Of a stretch of 64,000 bases of DNA, positions 9,313 to 21,269 are shown piece after piece; the first letter of the stretch is position 1; each line of letters opens with the position of its first letter. Where the stretch lies: positions 186,001 through 250,000 of the forward strand of contig LATX02000035.1 in assembly GCA_001466705.2 (NCBI GenBank), written 5' to 3'. Both the position numbers and the translations under genes were made by a program. Source of the stretch: Moniliophthora roreri (taxonomy: Eukaryota; Basidiomycota; Agaricomycetes; Agaricales; Marasmiaceae). A model generated the notes under the pieces. That model did not search any database. It was given only the letters and a program-made list of their open reading frames with translations, and was not told where the DNA came from.

Positions 9313-11421
9313 CGTGATCTTGTATAAACTGGATTCGTATAGATAATCGTCTCTTTAACGTCGCTGGACAATCGATAAAAATCGAGAGTAAAGGAGTGAG
9401 AAGGGTGATAATGCAGGAGGGGTGATAATGTAGGTAAAAAAGGTAAAAAAAAATTAAATGCAAATCCGAATCGCCAAATGTCAGGGGCCTGTTAGGTAAG
9501 CTCTTCCGCATGCGACCTCGGGTGACGATCAGCTGTTTGTACAGACACGCGCCTCTGGTGGAAATTCCAGAATAAAAGAAAAAATTCAAAAAAAAAAAAA
9601 AAAAGAAAAAGAAAAGGCCAGTCCTGACTCTTGGCCACTGAGATGAAAAAAAGTAAGTTCATACAGAGGTTGTGAAGCGAGACGGTATGTAACAAGGACG
9701 CATGGAGCAATGGGTACACGAACCCGCCGTGCCGCGAATAAATTGTCATGGCGAGTTGTGGTGTGAGCAATCAAGGTACCAGTCAAACACGTTTACTGCG
9801 GAAGATACAAGAGAGGGCCGGTTGAACATTGAACCCACAGGAGCAACACCGTCAAGTAACTTTTGCAGTGAGACACAGCACCCTACCAAGTTATTAAATT
9901 GCTTCCCGGCGCAGCCCATAACGGCTACGACACGTCGCCGTTTACGAATGTGAGCGTCAGAGCGATCAAGGGTGGTGAAACTGACCAGACTCAAGGGTCG
10001 CGTTCAAAGCCCTTCAGTCGGATCAATGGGGTTGGCTCTGCAGTGAGGTCATCGCAAGTACCCGTAAAAAGTCGACGGATTTACAGCATCCTTGGTATTG
10101 CAGTACGCGCGCAGTAATTGGATCCTCTTGCCATTTACAATTCAGCCTGAGCCAATTTCACAGTTGTCTAATCTCCTCGATTGCAATGCAAAAATTTGGA
10201 CAGCGGTCCCTCGGTTCGTACTGAGTAAGCTCGAGAGCACCATGAGACAGTCATCCGTTGTCCGTCTTGTCCGAGAAGAGTTTGCTAATTCCTGCAATGT
10301 TCGTCCCACCGGTGTCATAACCGCCTGCCGCCGTATTGTCCGAAAAGTCTGCTATCTCCTGCTATGCATTTCTAGGGCCCAACGTTCGTCCCTCCAGCGA
10401 CATTTGCAATCATAGAACAGCAGTGCAAGTATTGGTATGAGCTTGGGAGACGTTGAGCTGTCAAGTGGGGGATGAAGACCTCTTTGCTGAAGTGAAATGG
10501 AAGTTGCAAGGGCCCAATCATTTGCTTGTTTCCCACGGTAAATTTCTTGCGTTCCTCGCCGTTGAACTATTTCGCTGTCACACTGGAGCGGCGCAATGGC
10601 TATGGCTATGGCTAATACTCTTCGTACATCCCTTGTCTCGATAGAATCGGACCCGTCGCAAAACAAGTTACCACCAGAAACCGCTACACGCATTACGAAG
10701 CATACGCAGGTTACATGGAATGATCGTTCTTACAGTGGAAAATTCTAGGTAGTGCCGGGAAGGAAGCAACGGGTTGAGTGCTGGACCGAAGCCTTAGCGA
10801 ATTCCTCCTGCTTATCGGCCATTCTTCCAACCAGTCACCATCGTCACCGCAGCCAAGAAGTGGAATCCTTGTATCTGTACTGAGTACTCGGAGAGTTGCA
10901 CGGCTTGATTCCATTTCAAAGGTCCAGGTGAGTTCCAACATCACCTGCCTGGTGGGAACGTTTCTGGACTGAATCTTTTTTCTTCAGCTGACCGAGGACC
11001 GGTACACCTTCCAACCAAATTATGACGATTGAATGGAGCTGCCCTTCATTTCTGGGGCATGTTCGGCGTTAATTGACATACAGACAGACATCCCGTTTGA
11101 CATCAGTGACTTCAAGTTGCATCTCAGTATGACGATAAATCTCCCGTACCGTTGAATGCGTGGATACAAGAGCTTTGTCAAGAACGTCTCCTACCTACCT
11201 CCTACTTGGCCACCATGCGCGCCATGTCTTGCCACGAAACCTCCTCTCTCTCTTTTGCTTTCATCTCAACAGCTTTCAATGCCAAAAGCGGAGAGACCAC
11301 CTTCCGAAAACAGCCACTTTTCTCTTGGCACAAGGACCTCGATTTATGATCAAGTCTGGGCAAGCCAAGACATAACCCGTGCTTAAAAAGTGCTGGATGG
11401 GCGTTTGTGAATCCCCGACAT
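9313..11421. other. Long divergent intergenic region
   Basis: About 2.1 kb between the Sec14-like gene (-) and the ENA ATPase gene (+), so it holds both promoters. A/T homopolymers near 9433-9450 and 9589-9604 lie upstream of the Sec14 start. A degenerate direct repeat is visible near 10266 and 10335 (TTGTCCGAgAAG / TTGTCCGAaAAG, each followed by GTTCGTCCC). The short ORFs here carry no family motif. Confidence 0.5.
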
Positions 11422-14400
11422 ATGGTTATAGCTTCTCAACCTTCCCATGGACGAACCTCCGCCTTGTCAGCAAAACCTTCCACGAACCGACCTTACGGTG
11501 CTCTTCCGGAGAGCACTCATGCTATCAATGGACTCGAGGTTGTTCGACACCTAAACAGTCATTCAACGAATGGCCTTTCTGAAGCAGAAGCCACAGAAAG
11601 GCTCACAGAGTGAGTAATATAGTTAGTGGAATGACGCGCTTTACTAACAATCCCCAAAGGCATGGCGAAAACATCCTCGACGGAGGAGGGGGTGCATCCC
11701 CATTCAAAGTCCTTTTCCGTCAAGTCGCCAATGCTCTGACACTCGTCCTTGTCGCCGCTATGGCACTCTCCTATGGTGTACGTGACTGGGTCGAGGGTGC
11801 CGTTATCACCGCCGTCATCGCCATCAACGTTCTCGTCGGTTTCTTCCAGGAGTACAAGGCCGAGAAGAGTATGGATGCTCTTCGATCCCTCTCTTCTCCA
11901 ACCGCCAATGTTATCCGAGATGGACAAGTTGTCTCTGTTCCCGCGAAGAATGTCGTTCTCGGTGATATCGTGAACATCAAGATGGGAGATGTTGTACCTG
12001 CCGACCTTCGTCTTGTCTCCGTGTCGAATTTGGAGATTGACGAGGCCCTGTTGACTGGCGAAGCCCTTCCTGTTCAAAAGATTACTGAAGCCATGAAGAT
12101 TGAAATGGATGCAGGAAATGGATCTGCTGTCGCTATTGGCGCGGGTGATTTGGTGAATATGGCGTTTGCTAGCACAGTGGTGACGAAAGGGCGTGGACGT
12201 GGAGTGGTAGTGGCAACTGGGATGCGTACTCAAGTGGGAGGCATTGCCTTGTCGATGACCAATCGTCGTTCAGATGACAAGAGTGACATGCCAAGGAGGA
12301 TTCGCATCTACGAGAAGATCATGACAATCGCAGGTCTTCGTACTGGAACCCCACTCCAGATCAAGTATGTGGACACGTTACATACATCTCCATGATCAAT
12401 ATCTCACGCTTCAGAATATCCTTAGGCTCAGCAAGCTTGCATATGTATTACTGATTGCAGCCGTGGTGTAAGTGCTGTTGCTTGTTTCGTTTTTTTTCGG
12501 ATTAGTAGTAACTGATTTTGATATCTAGCTTGACTATAGTCGTGTTTGGTGTAGCAGAGGTGGGTGGTCGCTAAACTTTTGGTTCTGATCAGTGGCTCAT
12601 GCGAAGCGCAGTTCGATATCTCTACTGAGGTCGCAATTTACGCAATCGCTCTTGCTATTGGTGTCATTCCTGAGGGTCTGATCGCTGTCTTGACCATTAC
12701 CATGTCAGCAGGCACCATAAGAATGGCGAAAGAGCATGTCATTGTTAGGAGATTGAATGCCCTCGAAGCCCTGGGTGGTATAACGTGAGTCAGCCTCTTG
12801 GCCCCATCGATCGACTAGCATTGCTCATTTCAGGCATTGATATATAGAGATATCTGTTCTGATAAGACTGGTACTTTGACCCAAGGCAAGATGATTGTGA
12901 AGACAGTTTGGATCCCATCCGCGCAAGACGCGCCTCGCCAATTCAAAGTGGAAGCCCCTTCTGGTGCATTAAACCCTGAAGGCCGTGTCCTTGAGCAGAC
13001 CAAGTCGTCGAACAAGACTGACGATTCCAACAGCGCTGTAATCAATCCCGCTGAGATGGATAATGCTTTGAAGGAGCTGGTCACTGTCGCTTCATTGTGT
13101 AACGTTGCTACGTGAGTGACTCGTTACATTATAGGCACATATCTGATATTTCCCATTCAAGCATTGGCCAAGGCAAGGATGACCAGTGGACCAGTACCGG
13201 CGACCCTACCGAAGTAGCCTTGCAAGTATTCGCTCACAAGCTGGGCATGGGCCGACCATCCCTCGTTGACGTTCTGAATACCGCTGATTCACTCACCGAA
13301 AAAACCGATTCACAGACCGTCGACACGGTTACAGAAAGCAAGCGTTATACTCTAAAGAACGAATATCCTTTCGACTCTTCTCTCAAGCGCATGTCTACTG
13401 TCTACACCGATCAATCATTCCATATGCAACCCATCGTGCTCCTCAAGGGGGCAGTCGAACGCGTGCTCGACGCTAGCGTCTCATACTTGAAGAATGGAAA
13501 GGACGCGGGAATCTCACGATTAGAAGAAAATATGGTTGATGTTACAGTGGCTGATGTCGCGCCTCTTGACGATAACGCTCGTACTGCCGTCTTGGCATCG
13601 ATGGAAGAGATTGCTGCCCAAGGATTACGAGTTTTGGCATTGGCCTCTAGGAGGCTTGATGTCGCGGGTGATGTGAAGCAGTTGAACGACTCGAATTCTG
13701 TCGTTACGGCTGGTGAAAAGAGTGAAGTGGATTTGGTTCTTAGTCGCCTCACTCGTGAACAAGTGGAACGCGACTTGGTTTTCATTGGTCTTGTTGGCAT
13801 TTACGATCCTCCCCGTCCAGAGAGTGTCGCAGCTGTGAAGGCTTGTAAAGAGGCTGGAATTACTGTGCATATGTGAGTTTCCTCGTCATTGGAAAACATT
13901 TGAAAGACCTCAACCTCAACTGCTTTCCAGGTTGACTGGTGATCATGCGGCTACTGCCACTGCCATTGCTAGGGAGCTCCGGATTGTCGAGCCCGATGCG
14001 CCAAAGGGTGCAATCATGCACGTACGTGGTTTTCTTTTTGAGTGATGAATCTGAGCTATCTAGACTCAAACAAACGCTCACAGGCTTCAGAGTTCAATCG
14101 ACTAACCAATAAAGAAATCGATGCTCTTCCTACCCTTCCACTTGTCATCGCTCGTTGCTCTCCAGAAACCAAAGTCCGTATGATCGAAGCAGGTCGCCGC
14201 CGAGGAAAGTACCTCGCTATGACTGGTGATGGAGTGAACGATGCTCCGGCGCTTTCGCTTGCACCTGTCGGGATCGCAATGGGGATGGGAGGCTCTGATG
14301 TCGCCAAAGACGCTTCAGATCTTATCCTGACTGACGATAACTTTGACTCGATTCGTTCCGCCATTCGTGAAGGCCGCAGATTATTCGACAATATCCAACG

Positions 14401-15333
14401 TTTCATTCTTCATCTGCTAAGTGTCAACATTGGCGAAGTCCTCTTGTTGGTTATCGGTTTGGCCTTTAAAGATGAGCAAGATCAGTCTGTCTTCCCGCTA
14501 TCGCCGCTTTCTGTTCTATGGATCAATATGATTACCTCAAGGTACACTTTTTTGCAATCTTCACAAAATATCGCGACTGACCTTCCGTGATTACAGTGCT
14601 CCGGCGTTCGGATTGGGTCTCGAAAAGGCTGCCGTTAATGTGATGAAGCGCCCTCCTCACGACGTCAAAGCCGGTATCTTCACGTGGCCAGTCATTATAG
14701 ATTGTATTTTCTACGGTGTCATCATGGGTACAACTTCAATGTTGAGCGTGAGTCCTTATTCAAGCGATTCTATTTCTATCAATCCTAAGCATATTTGTTT
14801 TCAGTTTGTCGCTGTCATCTGGGGCAAATACGATGGCAATCTGGGCATTGACTGTAACCGTTCCGACTCGGATGCTTGCATACCTGTCTTTCGGGCTCGT
14901 TCCGTAGTGTTTGCCACCCTCATTTTCGACATCTTGTTCTACTCCTGGGAGCTGAAGGCGTTGGATAGACCTCTACTCAATATAACGCCTGGTCAGCCTT
15001 TTTGGGTTGATCTCTGGGATAACCAAGTTCTTTTTTGGTGAGCACATCGTAAATCTTATGTGTGATTCAGACTAACTTTTTTCTTATGACAGGTCTGTCA
15101 TTCTTGGATGCGCCAGTGTACCCTTGACCGTCTACGTTCCCGGCCTCAACAACGATGTCTTTCACCAGACAGGTATTGGTTGGGAATGGGGTGTCATCGT
15201 GGGCATGACGCTTGTGTTTATCGTTTCTTGTGAGTTGTGGAAGGTCTTTGTCAGATGCAAGCCTTGGTACGCGAATCTGGGTAGATCTGAGGAGGTCCTC
15301 ATTGAAGATATGGACTCCGATACCAAGGCCTAA
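11422..15333 (+). CDS. ena1: ENA-type Na+/K+-exporting P-type ATPase (class IID)
   Basis: A multi-exon gene for a plasma-membrane or endomembrane cation pump of about 1,080 residues, the normal length. The start is the ATG at 11422. Landmarks in order: LLTGEALPV (actuator loop, near 12053), AIALAIGVIPEGLIAVLTIT (the M4 helix with the IPEG motif characteristic of fungal ENA pumps), DICSDKTGTLTQG (phosphorylated Asp codon at 12861), TGDPTEVALQVFA, an EYPFDSSLKRMS nucleotide-binding stretch, GIYDPPRPES, TGDGVNDAPAL (near 14222), VLWINMIT and several C-terminal helices. The actuator motif reads TGEA where TGES is usual; the catalytic Glu is kept. By family knowledge it exports Na+ and/or K+ under salt or alkaline stress. 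About eight short introns fit. It ends at TAA 15331-15333. Confidence 0.93.
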
Positions 15334-16000
15334 AAACGGTGACCCGATCTGCTCAATTCCGTGAATAGCTGGAACGTTACTTATTTACAGATTGGTTGTT
15401 ACCTTCTGTGTACATATATATGCATCATTTCTGTACTTGAATACTTTTGTCCTCGAACTTCATTGATCTCGCTTGAAGCTTGAAGGTGCAATTTTCGGCT
15501 TAAAGATCTCAAGGGAGCGAACGAGGTCATGTGACCCCTTCGCTCCTCTCCGACTCACAGGGTCTGCAGCAGCGAGCTCAGACCTCTCCTTCGTTTTTCC
15601 GACTCTTTTTCGAAACCATCGTCCCACCCTCGGGAAGATTCGACGCAGGTGGTCATCGGAGCCCCGGGTGGTCCGGCATCACCGTGTCGGGTTCCGACAT
15701 TGAGCCCACTTCCGGCTTCATGCTCAGAGTTCCAGGCCCATTCCACTCCAGGTTCAGTCATCTCAGCGGGAAGCCTGAAGCTTCCTTCACTTCCCAGAGG
15801 TCACTTTCAAGTGAGCGAACTTTGAAAATTATCTTATCTCAATCATCTCATGATTGTAGGTACCGAGTAAAACGCGTTAACGCGTTCAACTTGACCGTCA
15901 CCATATACTTCCACACCGACTCTAAGGTATATCGCCTTATCTTCCCAATATTAGTATGCGGCTCTGAGCCATCAAATTGGGTATTTTTAGCTTCAAACCA
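15334..16000. other. Intergenic region
   Basis: About 670 bp between the ATPase stop and the broken F-box gene. A frame of 190 codons (15531-16103) overlaps the next gene's start in another frame. It has no domain-like pattern, and I treat it as chance. Confidence 0.4.
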
Positions 16001-17387
16001 ATGCCACATAACAAGAAACATCGAGCTACGAAAACGTCGTTCAGGGCGGAGCACGTCGGATCCTCATCCGACTCGCACGATGAACCTTCTACAAATCATG
16101 TAGAAGGCTTTGGAATGCGAACACCTCTGTCGCTGGAGGTAGCCAAACTCATTCTGGACGACATGGAGGATCGAATCCTGCTCAACAATGTAGCACTGGT
16201 CTCACGCGTATGGTGTCGGGCTGCCCAAGCAAAGATGTTTTATGGAATTGTGATAGACTGTCGTCAATCATCCCAGTTCTGGAGTCGGAAATTCAAACGC
16301 TGTCTTCACCTTAGGAATTACGTTCGAGAACTTGAACTATCCGATCCAGATGACGACTGCATGAGTATGCCATACCTGCGTACTTCACCCGCTCGAATTC
16401 TTGCTTCAGCATTGACGCGTATTCAGTACTTGGACCTGAACAATTTTGTGGGTCCGGTAGAGCAGCGCCTGGTCAAACGTTTCCAGTCGGTGACCGAAGC
16501 AATATCAAGGGCATGAAGAGTAGAGACTTGCCAGATCTTCTCTATTCACTGCCAAACGTCGATACACTGCGACTCGGCCCATTATCCTACGTCCTTCGAG
16601 AGCTCCCCCCAATCCGCGAAGCCGGATCCACGCTACGACAACGACTTCCCGAGGACGGCAAGTCACGAAAGTTGGAGGAACTTCAATTGCATGAAGCGGA
16701 ACTTAGCATAGATTATCTTATGTGGCTTACTGGGCCCGCATTCGACTTGTCAGATTTGGACAAGTTTCATTTATCGTGATCCGACTTTTCATTGGACGAA
16801 CCATTCGAGCCCGATTTTTCCTGGCATGACAAACTCTTTCGGCTCATCGGCGGACGAGTTACATACCTGAACCTTTCAACATCTGCTCTCCAATTAGTGA
16901 CGAAGAAGTCTCGGATCTTGGTATCTATTTGGACAATCCGTGCGATTTTCTAATAGGCCAGCCAATGTCGTATCTCTGTCTCCCTTTAGCACACCTCATA
17001 AAATCTCGAGTGCTGGAGAATTTTACTGCGCTGAAAACGATATTGTTCGGTTACGAAGAATCTCATGATCTCCTCACACTTCCCGTATGCCCTTCATCTT
17101 CCCTTCTGCGAACCCTCAGCACGCTGCCACATCTTCGTCATATTGTATTGGCGGCGGGTTTGAACGCAACAAGGTGGTACCGATTGGACGAAGTCTGTGA
17201 GATCCTCGGATGGCAACTTCTTGACGAGCTGCTGTCCGGAGACGCCTTCCCCTCGTTAACTATGGTCAAGTTGACTGTTTACCTCGTCGGACCAGCGGAC
17301 TATTATGCCTTGTTAGGCTTCTCCCCATCCCCGGAGGATGTAGCCATGGGACATGCTTACCTCGAACGATATCAAAAGGTTTACTAA
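16001..17387 (+). pseudogene. F-box-like gene of the local trio, broken copy
   Basis: It is collinear with the two intact copies at 17.9 and 24.2 kb. It keeps the F-box-like N-terminus (PLSLEVAKLILDDM, VALVSRVWCRAAQAKMF) and the family phrases FWSRKFKRC, LRTSPARIL and GPVEQRLVKRF. It is then damaged in several places. A frameshifting deletion of about 8 bases follows QSVT near 16480. A TGA at 16777-16779 replaces the Trp codon of the intact copies' SLSWQ. A further frame change lies near 16870-16900. The conserved 3' intron (near 16955) has GC instead of GT at its donor. The remaining C-terminal part (LDELLSGDAFPSL) is still recognisable. I infer it is not functional. Confidence 0.8.
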
Positions 17388-17924
17388 GACTCGAAGTCAA
17401 CCTTTGAGTTCCAAAATACAACTAAACGGGTGAGTGGGATTTCAGGGAACCCTTTACACTAAACACACTTACTCCGCTCAGTAGTTTCCTTATATCAATC
17501 ATGGCCTCTTCCTATTCGCGACCTTACAATCATGAAACACACTGATCTGATGGTCGCGATGGCTGCTTCAACGTATATAACAGCGGCGCCGCGGCCTCAT
17601 TCCCGTGGTGCACTGCTTCTCACTCTCGTGCAAGCTTGTATTCCGGGAGATTGGTAGTTTCGTGCATGTGTCTGGACTAGTACAGACTCGAAAGTTATTC
17701 CCACGTAATTCACTCAAAAATCTCACAAAAAGACTTAATTCATCGTACTACAGCCTTATCTTAATCTGACCACGACTTACGTACACGGCGACTCTTTGTT
17801 CTTGAACCATCTTGAGCTCATACAGCGGTTCTCGGTTCCTCTCGTATCGTTCTTTGGTCTTGTTTCTATCGGTACGTGGCACTAATATTGAACTTGAGTG
17901 TCTTTAAGGACTTTCAGGTAACAG
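17388..17924 (+). promoter_or_regulatory. Presumed promoter region of the F-box gene at 17925
   Basis: About 540 bp with no ORF of note. A TATATAA at 17574-17580 is the only core element seen, followed by a C/T-rich stretch (17590-17640). It lies about 345 bp from the ATG, so a leader intron or long 5' UTR would be needed. Confidence 0.3.
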
Positions 17925-19611
17925 ATGCCACCGAGCAAACGCCGCCAAGTTGATGCAGCAGGTGCGGACTCCGTCGCGACAGCCGATACCATCGAGCGAG
18001 GATCCATCGGAGCTTCGTCTAACGTCTCCAAGGGCCGTGCAGTAGCTGAAAGGGAAGGCCAGACGATCACGCCTCTACCTTTGGAGGTCGTTTCACTCAT
18101 TGTGGAGAATTTGGGCCCCGTATACAAAGTCCGTCGAAGCCTTCCCTGTCACATATATTCTAAATCTGGACCTCGTAGACAAAGAGAACTTTGGAAGTCG
18201 GAGGATTTGGATCTCCCGAATATTGAGCAAGGCTTTCGAGAGCTCCTCCAAGCTTTAGCCTTGGTCTCCCCTGTTTGGTGTCGTGCTGCTCAGGCCAAAC
18301 TATTCCACACCATACGGATCGATGGCCGTGAATCCTGTCAATTCTGGAGCCGGAAGTTCAAACATTCGCCTCACCTTGGAAAATACGTTCGCTTCCTACA
18401 CCTCTCCGATCCGAATGACGACTGCATGGGCACTCCGTACCTACGCACTTCACCGGCAAAGATTCTGGTTTCCACATTGACACGCCTTCAGAGCCTGTCC
18501 ATGCATAGGATAAAACAGTGGGGCCCAGTGGAACAGCGGCTGATCAAAAGTTTTCGGTCAGTGACAACTCTCGTGGTCGGTCGTATCTGGGGTATGAAGG
18601 GGTGCAGAGACATACCAGATCTCGTCTACGCAATGCCAAATGTTGAACGATTGCGCCTGGCAGTCGATGGCCGTGATGATAATGATCTTTTCTCGATTTA
18701 CGAAGCCGGTGCCATCTTAGGCAAGCGGATTCCTGAAGATGGTATACCGCCACGGCAACTTCGAGAACTGCAGCTATATAGGGCCCATCTTAGCATGGAG
18801 TATTTTTCGTGGCTCGCAGGACCCTCAATTGACCTGTCAAAGTTAGTAAATCTGTTTTTGGCATGGCGGGAGTTCCCGGTATCGGTGAAAAAAGACGAAT
18901 TCGATTTCTCCTCTCATGACGAATTCCTTCGGCTCACCGGCGGATACACCACGACTTTGAAGCTTCTCATTCCTTCTCCGAGCAACCAAGCGGAACTTGG
19001 AATGTCCCATGTTATCACCGTAAGCAATCCACAGGACTTCCTCACAGGTCAGTTTAGTAGAATAACTCTGCTGATAGTGTTCGCTGACGTTCATGCTTCT
19101 TCTCCTAGGGCATCTTATCAGCTCCCGAATTCTAAACGGCTTCACCGCACTCAGAACGATATCCATATGTGTCAAGGAAACTGACAACTTCCTGCCATTC
19201 CTTATATCCACAGCCGACTGCCTTCTGAAAACACTTGCAGCACCACATTCGGATCTTCACCGAATCAAGTTGACAGCAGGACTGTACGTGGGAGATCGGG
19301 ACCAGTTGCGGGGGTCTCTAGCACCCGAGGGGTGCTGGCAAACCCTTGACGAGCTGTTATCTGGCGATGCATTCCCTGTGTTGTCTGTGGTCGATCTCGT
19401 CGTTCATGCCATGGGAGGATTGGGTCGAGAGCGTGTGGAACAGCATGGATCTATGTGCTTCCTTGTACTCAATCCGAATCAGGAGCAGTTGCGTGGAGCC
19501 ATTCAAGCATGCTTGCCTCGAACAGTATCGAAGGATTTACTCAACCTCGAAATCCATGATTGTGATCCGAGACGAGGCTTTCGTACCACAGCTGACGCCC
19601 TACTCGCTTGA
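17925..19611 (+). CDS. F-box-like protein, intact member of the local trio
   Basis: Two exons: 17925-19047, then 19109-19611 after a 61-nt intron (ACAG|GTCAGT .. TCCTAG|GG). About 540 residues. The F-box-like part starts at PLPLEVVSLIVENLG and is split from ALALVSPVWCRAAQAKLF by an insertion of about 40 residues that the copy at 24.2 kb lacks. Family phrases follow: FWSRKFKHSPHLG, LRTSPAKIL, GPVEQRLIKSF, MKGCRDIPDL and LDELLSGDAFPVL. The central part is leucine-rich. By family knowledge it would be a substrate adaptor for an SCF ubiquitin ligase; the partner is unknown. It is one of three related genes on the same strand within 10 kb, which suggests tandem expansion. Confidence 0.75.
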
Positions 19612-20097
19612 CTTCAAGTTGTTAGTTAGGCTGTCCATGTATGTATGTATGTATCATGTATCACCATCGTTACGCTCTCCCTTTTTCTGCTCTGTTAAGT
19701 AGTAATCAGAATCGACTCAAACAATGTAATATGATGATTTCATTCCCATGTACATTACGGGACATAATTTCAGATGAATGTTGGCAATAATAATACAGAT
19801 GTATAAAGCAAATCGAGGCAAGTAGCAGAAAGGAGAAAGTAGATATCATAAGTACTGTGGGTAGTCCCAGGTATGAATAGACGGATGATAGCACGATGGA
19901 GACCAAGAAAGACGCGAACGCTGGTTGGACACTTGACAATGACCGCTACAAGGGACTACACCAGTCCGAATGTCAAGAACGGCGAGACTTCTGACATCGA
20001 GGAAGTACTGGCACCGTCGTTACAGCTCATGAGTGCATTTTGGAAACGGTTAGCCAAATTTTCAGGGTACGATGGGTTGAAGAAACCTATGGTCCAA
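19612..20097. other. Intergenic region between convergent genes
   Basis: About 490 bp between the F-box gene (+) and the HMG gene (-). It begins with a short TGTA repeat near 19640-19655. No gene was recognised. Confidence 0.4.
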
Positions 20098-21269
20098 TTA
20101 AATCGATGGCGACAAAGGAAGACAAGCGTCTTCGGAACTAGCTTCGTAACTCGTGGATGCTTCGATAGCACCAGTCGAATCTTCGTAGCTCCCTGGCCCT
20201 GAAGGACCATTAGAGACTTCGAGCTGGGGACGGGTCGAGCTGGACTGAGGATAAGGTAGCCGTGAACCAGGCTGAGGCGCAAAGTCAGCCCCAGGGCCAT
20301 CAACGTCGGGAATAGCATTCGGGTACGCAAGCATGGCTGAATCTTGCGTCTGCGCGTTTATGTTTACCCTTTGGTGATCCTAGAATAAATATGTATGAGC
20401 AACAGACACTATAAACAACACGCGATGAAAATACCTGAGCCTGATTCCAGAGTACATTTGGATCATATTGTACGCTCCCTTGTTCGATCGTAAGCTGCCT
20501 CCCCTCCAACATCTCATGATCGGGGACAGGTTGGCGTTGCTCGTCAAAGGTTGCCATTGTCGCATCAAATCGCAAGCGCAACAACGCCTCGAGAGCTGGT
20601 GACGGCGGAGGAATGTTTACATCTCCGTTATCCTAGATTTAAAAACCACATCAGCGACACAGAAAGTAGAGATGAAGTGAAAGAAAATACCTTGGTAGGG
20701 CCATACAAGCCAGTGGCGCGGGTGAGATCGAGCGAGCCAAAGTAGACGATTGTCTGTGTCCCGCCAAAAATTTTAGGGTATGACGAAGTTGGGGGCCGGG
20801 GATTCTGAACAAGAATACCCTTAAGGGGGAGCCGAGTAGCACTGGTGGAAGGAGAACGCGATTGAGGAACGACAGGCGAATTGATCCTGTATGGGTGCAT
20901 CCTGGTTTGGGTTCGCGTCCGAACCTGGGTCTGTTGGCCTGAAGCAGGCTCGAGCTCCTCTTGGTTTTGTCTTCTCACTTTTTCCTCCCGCAGCTTCCCT
21001 TGCCACCGTTTCCTGTACCGATACCCTGGATATTTCTGCTGGTGCTGTCTCCTCACTTGTTCAGCTTTAACTTGGTAATCTTGCTTAGTCGCATTATTTG
21101 CGTTCCACAATTTCGCGATCATCCGTGATATCTCCCCCTGTTGTGGTGCCTTCCCGTTTTCTCTCTCCAATTCTTGTTTGACTTGAGCCGCGTGCTCACT
21201 GCGAAATAGAATCCACGCGTTTGGAGGACGTGGGGGTTCTGACGTGTCTGATCCAGCTTTTCGTGACAT
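20098..21269 (-). CDS. HMG-box transcription factor
   Basis: Three exons from the ATG at 21269. The first holds an HMG box beginning PPRPPNAWILFRSEHAAQVK and continuing through GEISRMIAKLWN and YQVKAEQVRRQHQQKYPGYRY, a clear sequence-specific (MATA/Ste11-type) HMG domain at residues about 13-85. A basic linker follows. Introns fit near 20691-20635 and 20434-20383. The third exon continues after DHQRVN and ends at 20098 with a Ser/Pro-rich acidic tail. It would bind the minor groove of DNA in the nucleus and regulate transcription. In mushrooms the mating-type loci are homeodomain and pheromone/receptor loci, so this is more likely a sexual-development or stress regulator of the Ste11/Prf1 type than a mating-type gene; that is inference. 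Confidence 0.85.

Noticed and set aside
9586..9786. Phe-rich - strand frames looking like a membrane protein
   Set aside because: The hydrophobic stretch is only translation of a poly-A/T run.
15531..16103. 190-codon + strand frame upstream of the broken F-box gene
   Set aside because: No domain pattern, low-quality composition, and it overlaps the F-box start in another frame.
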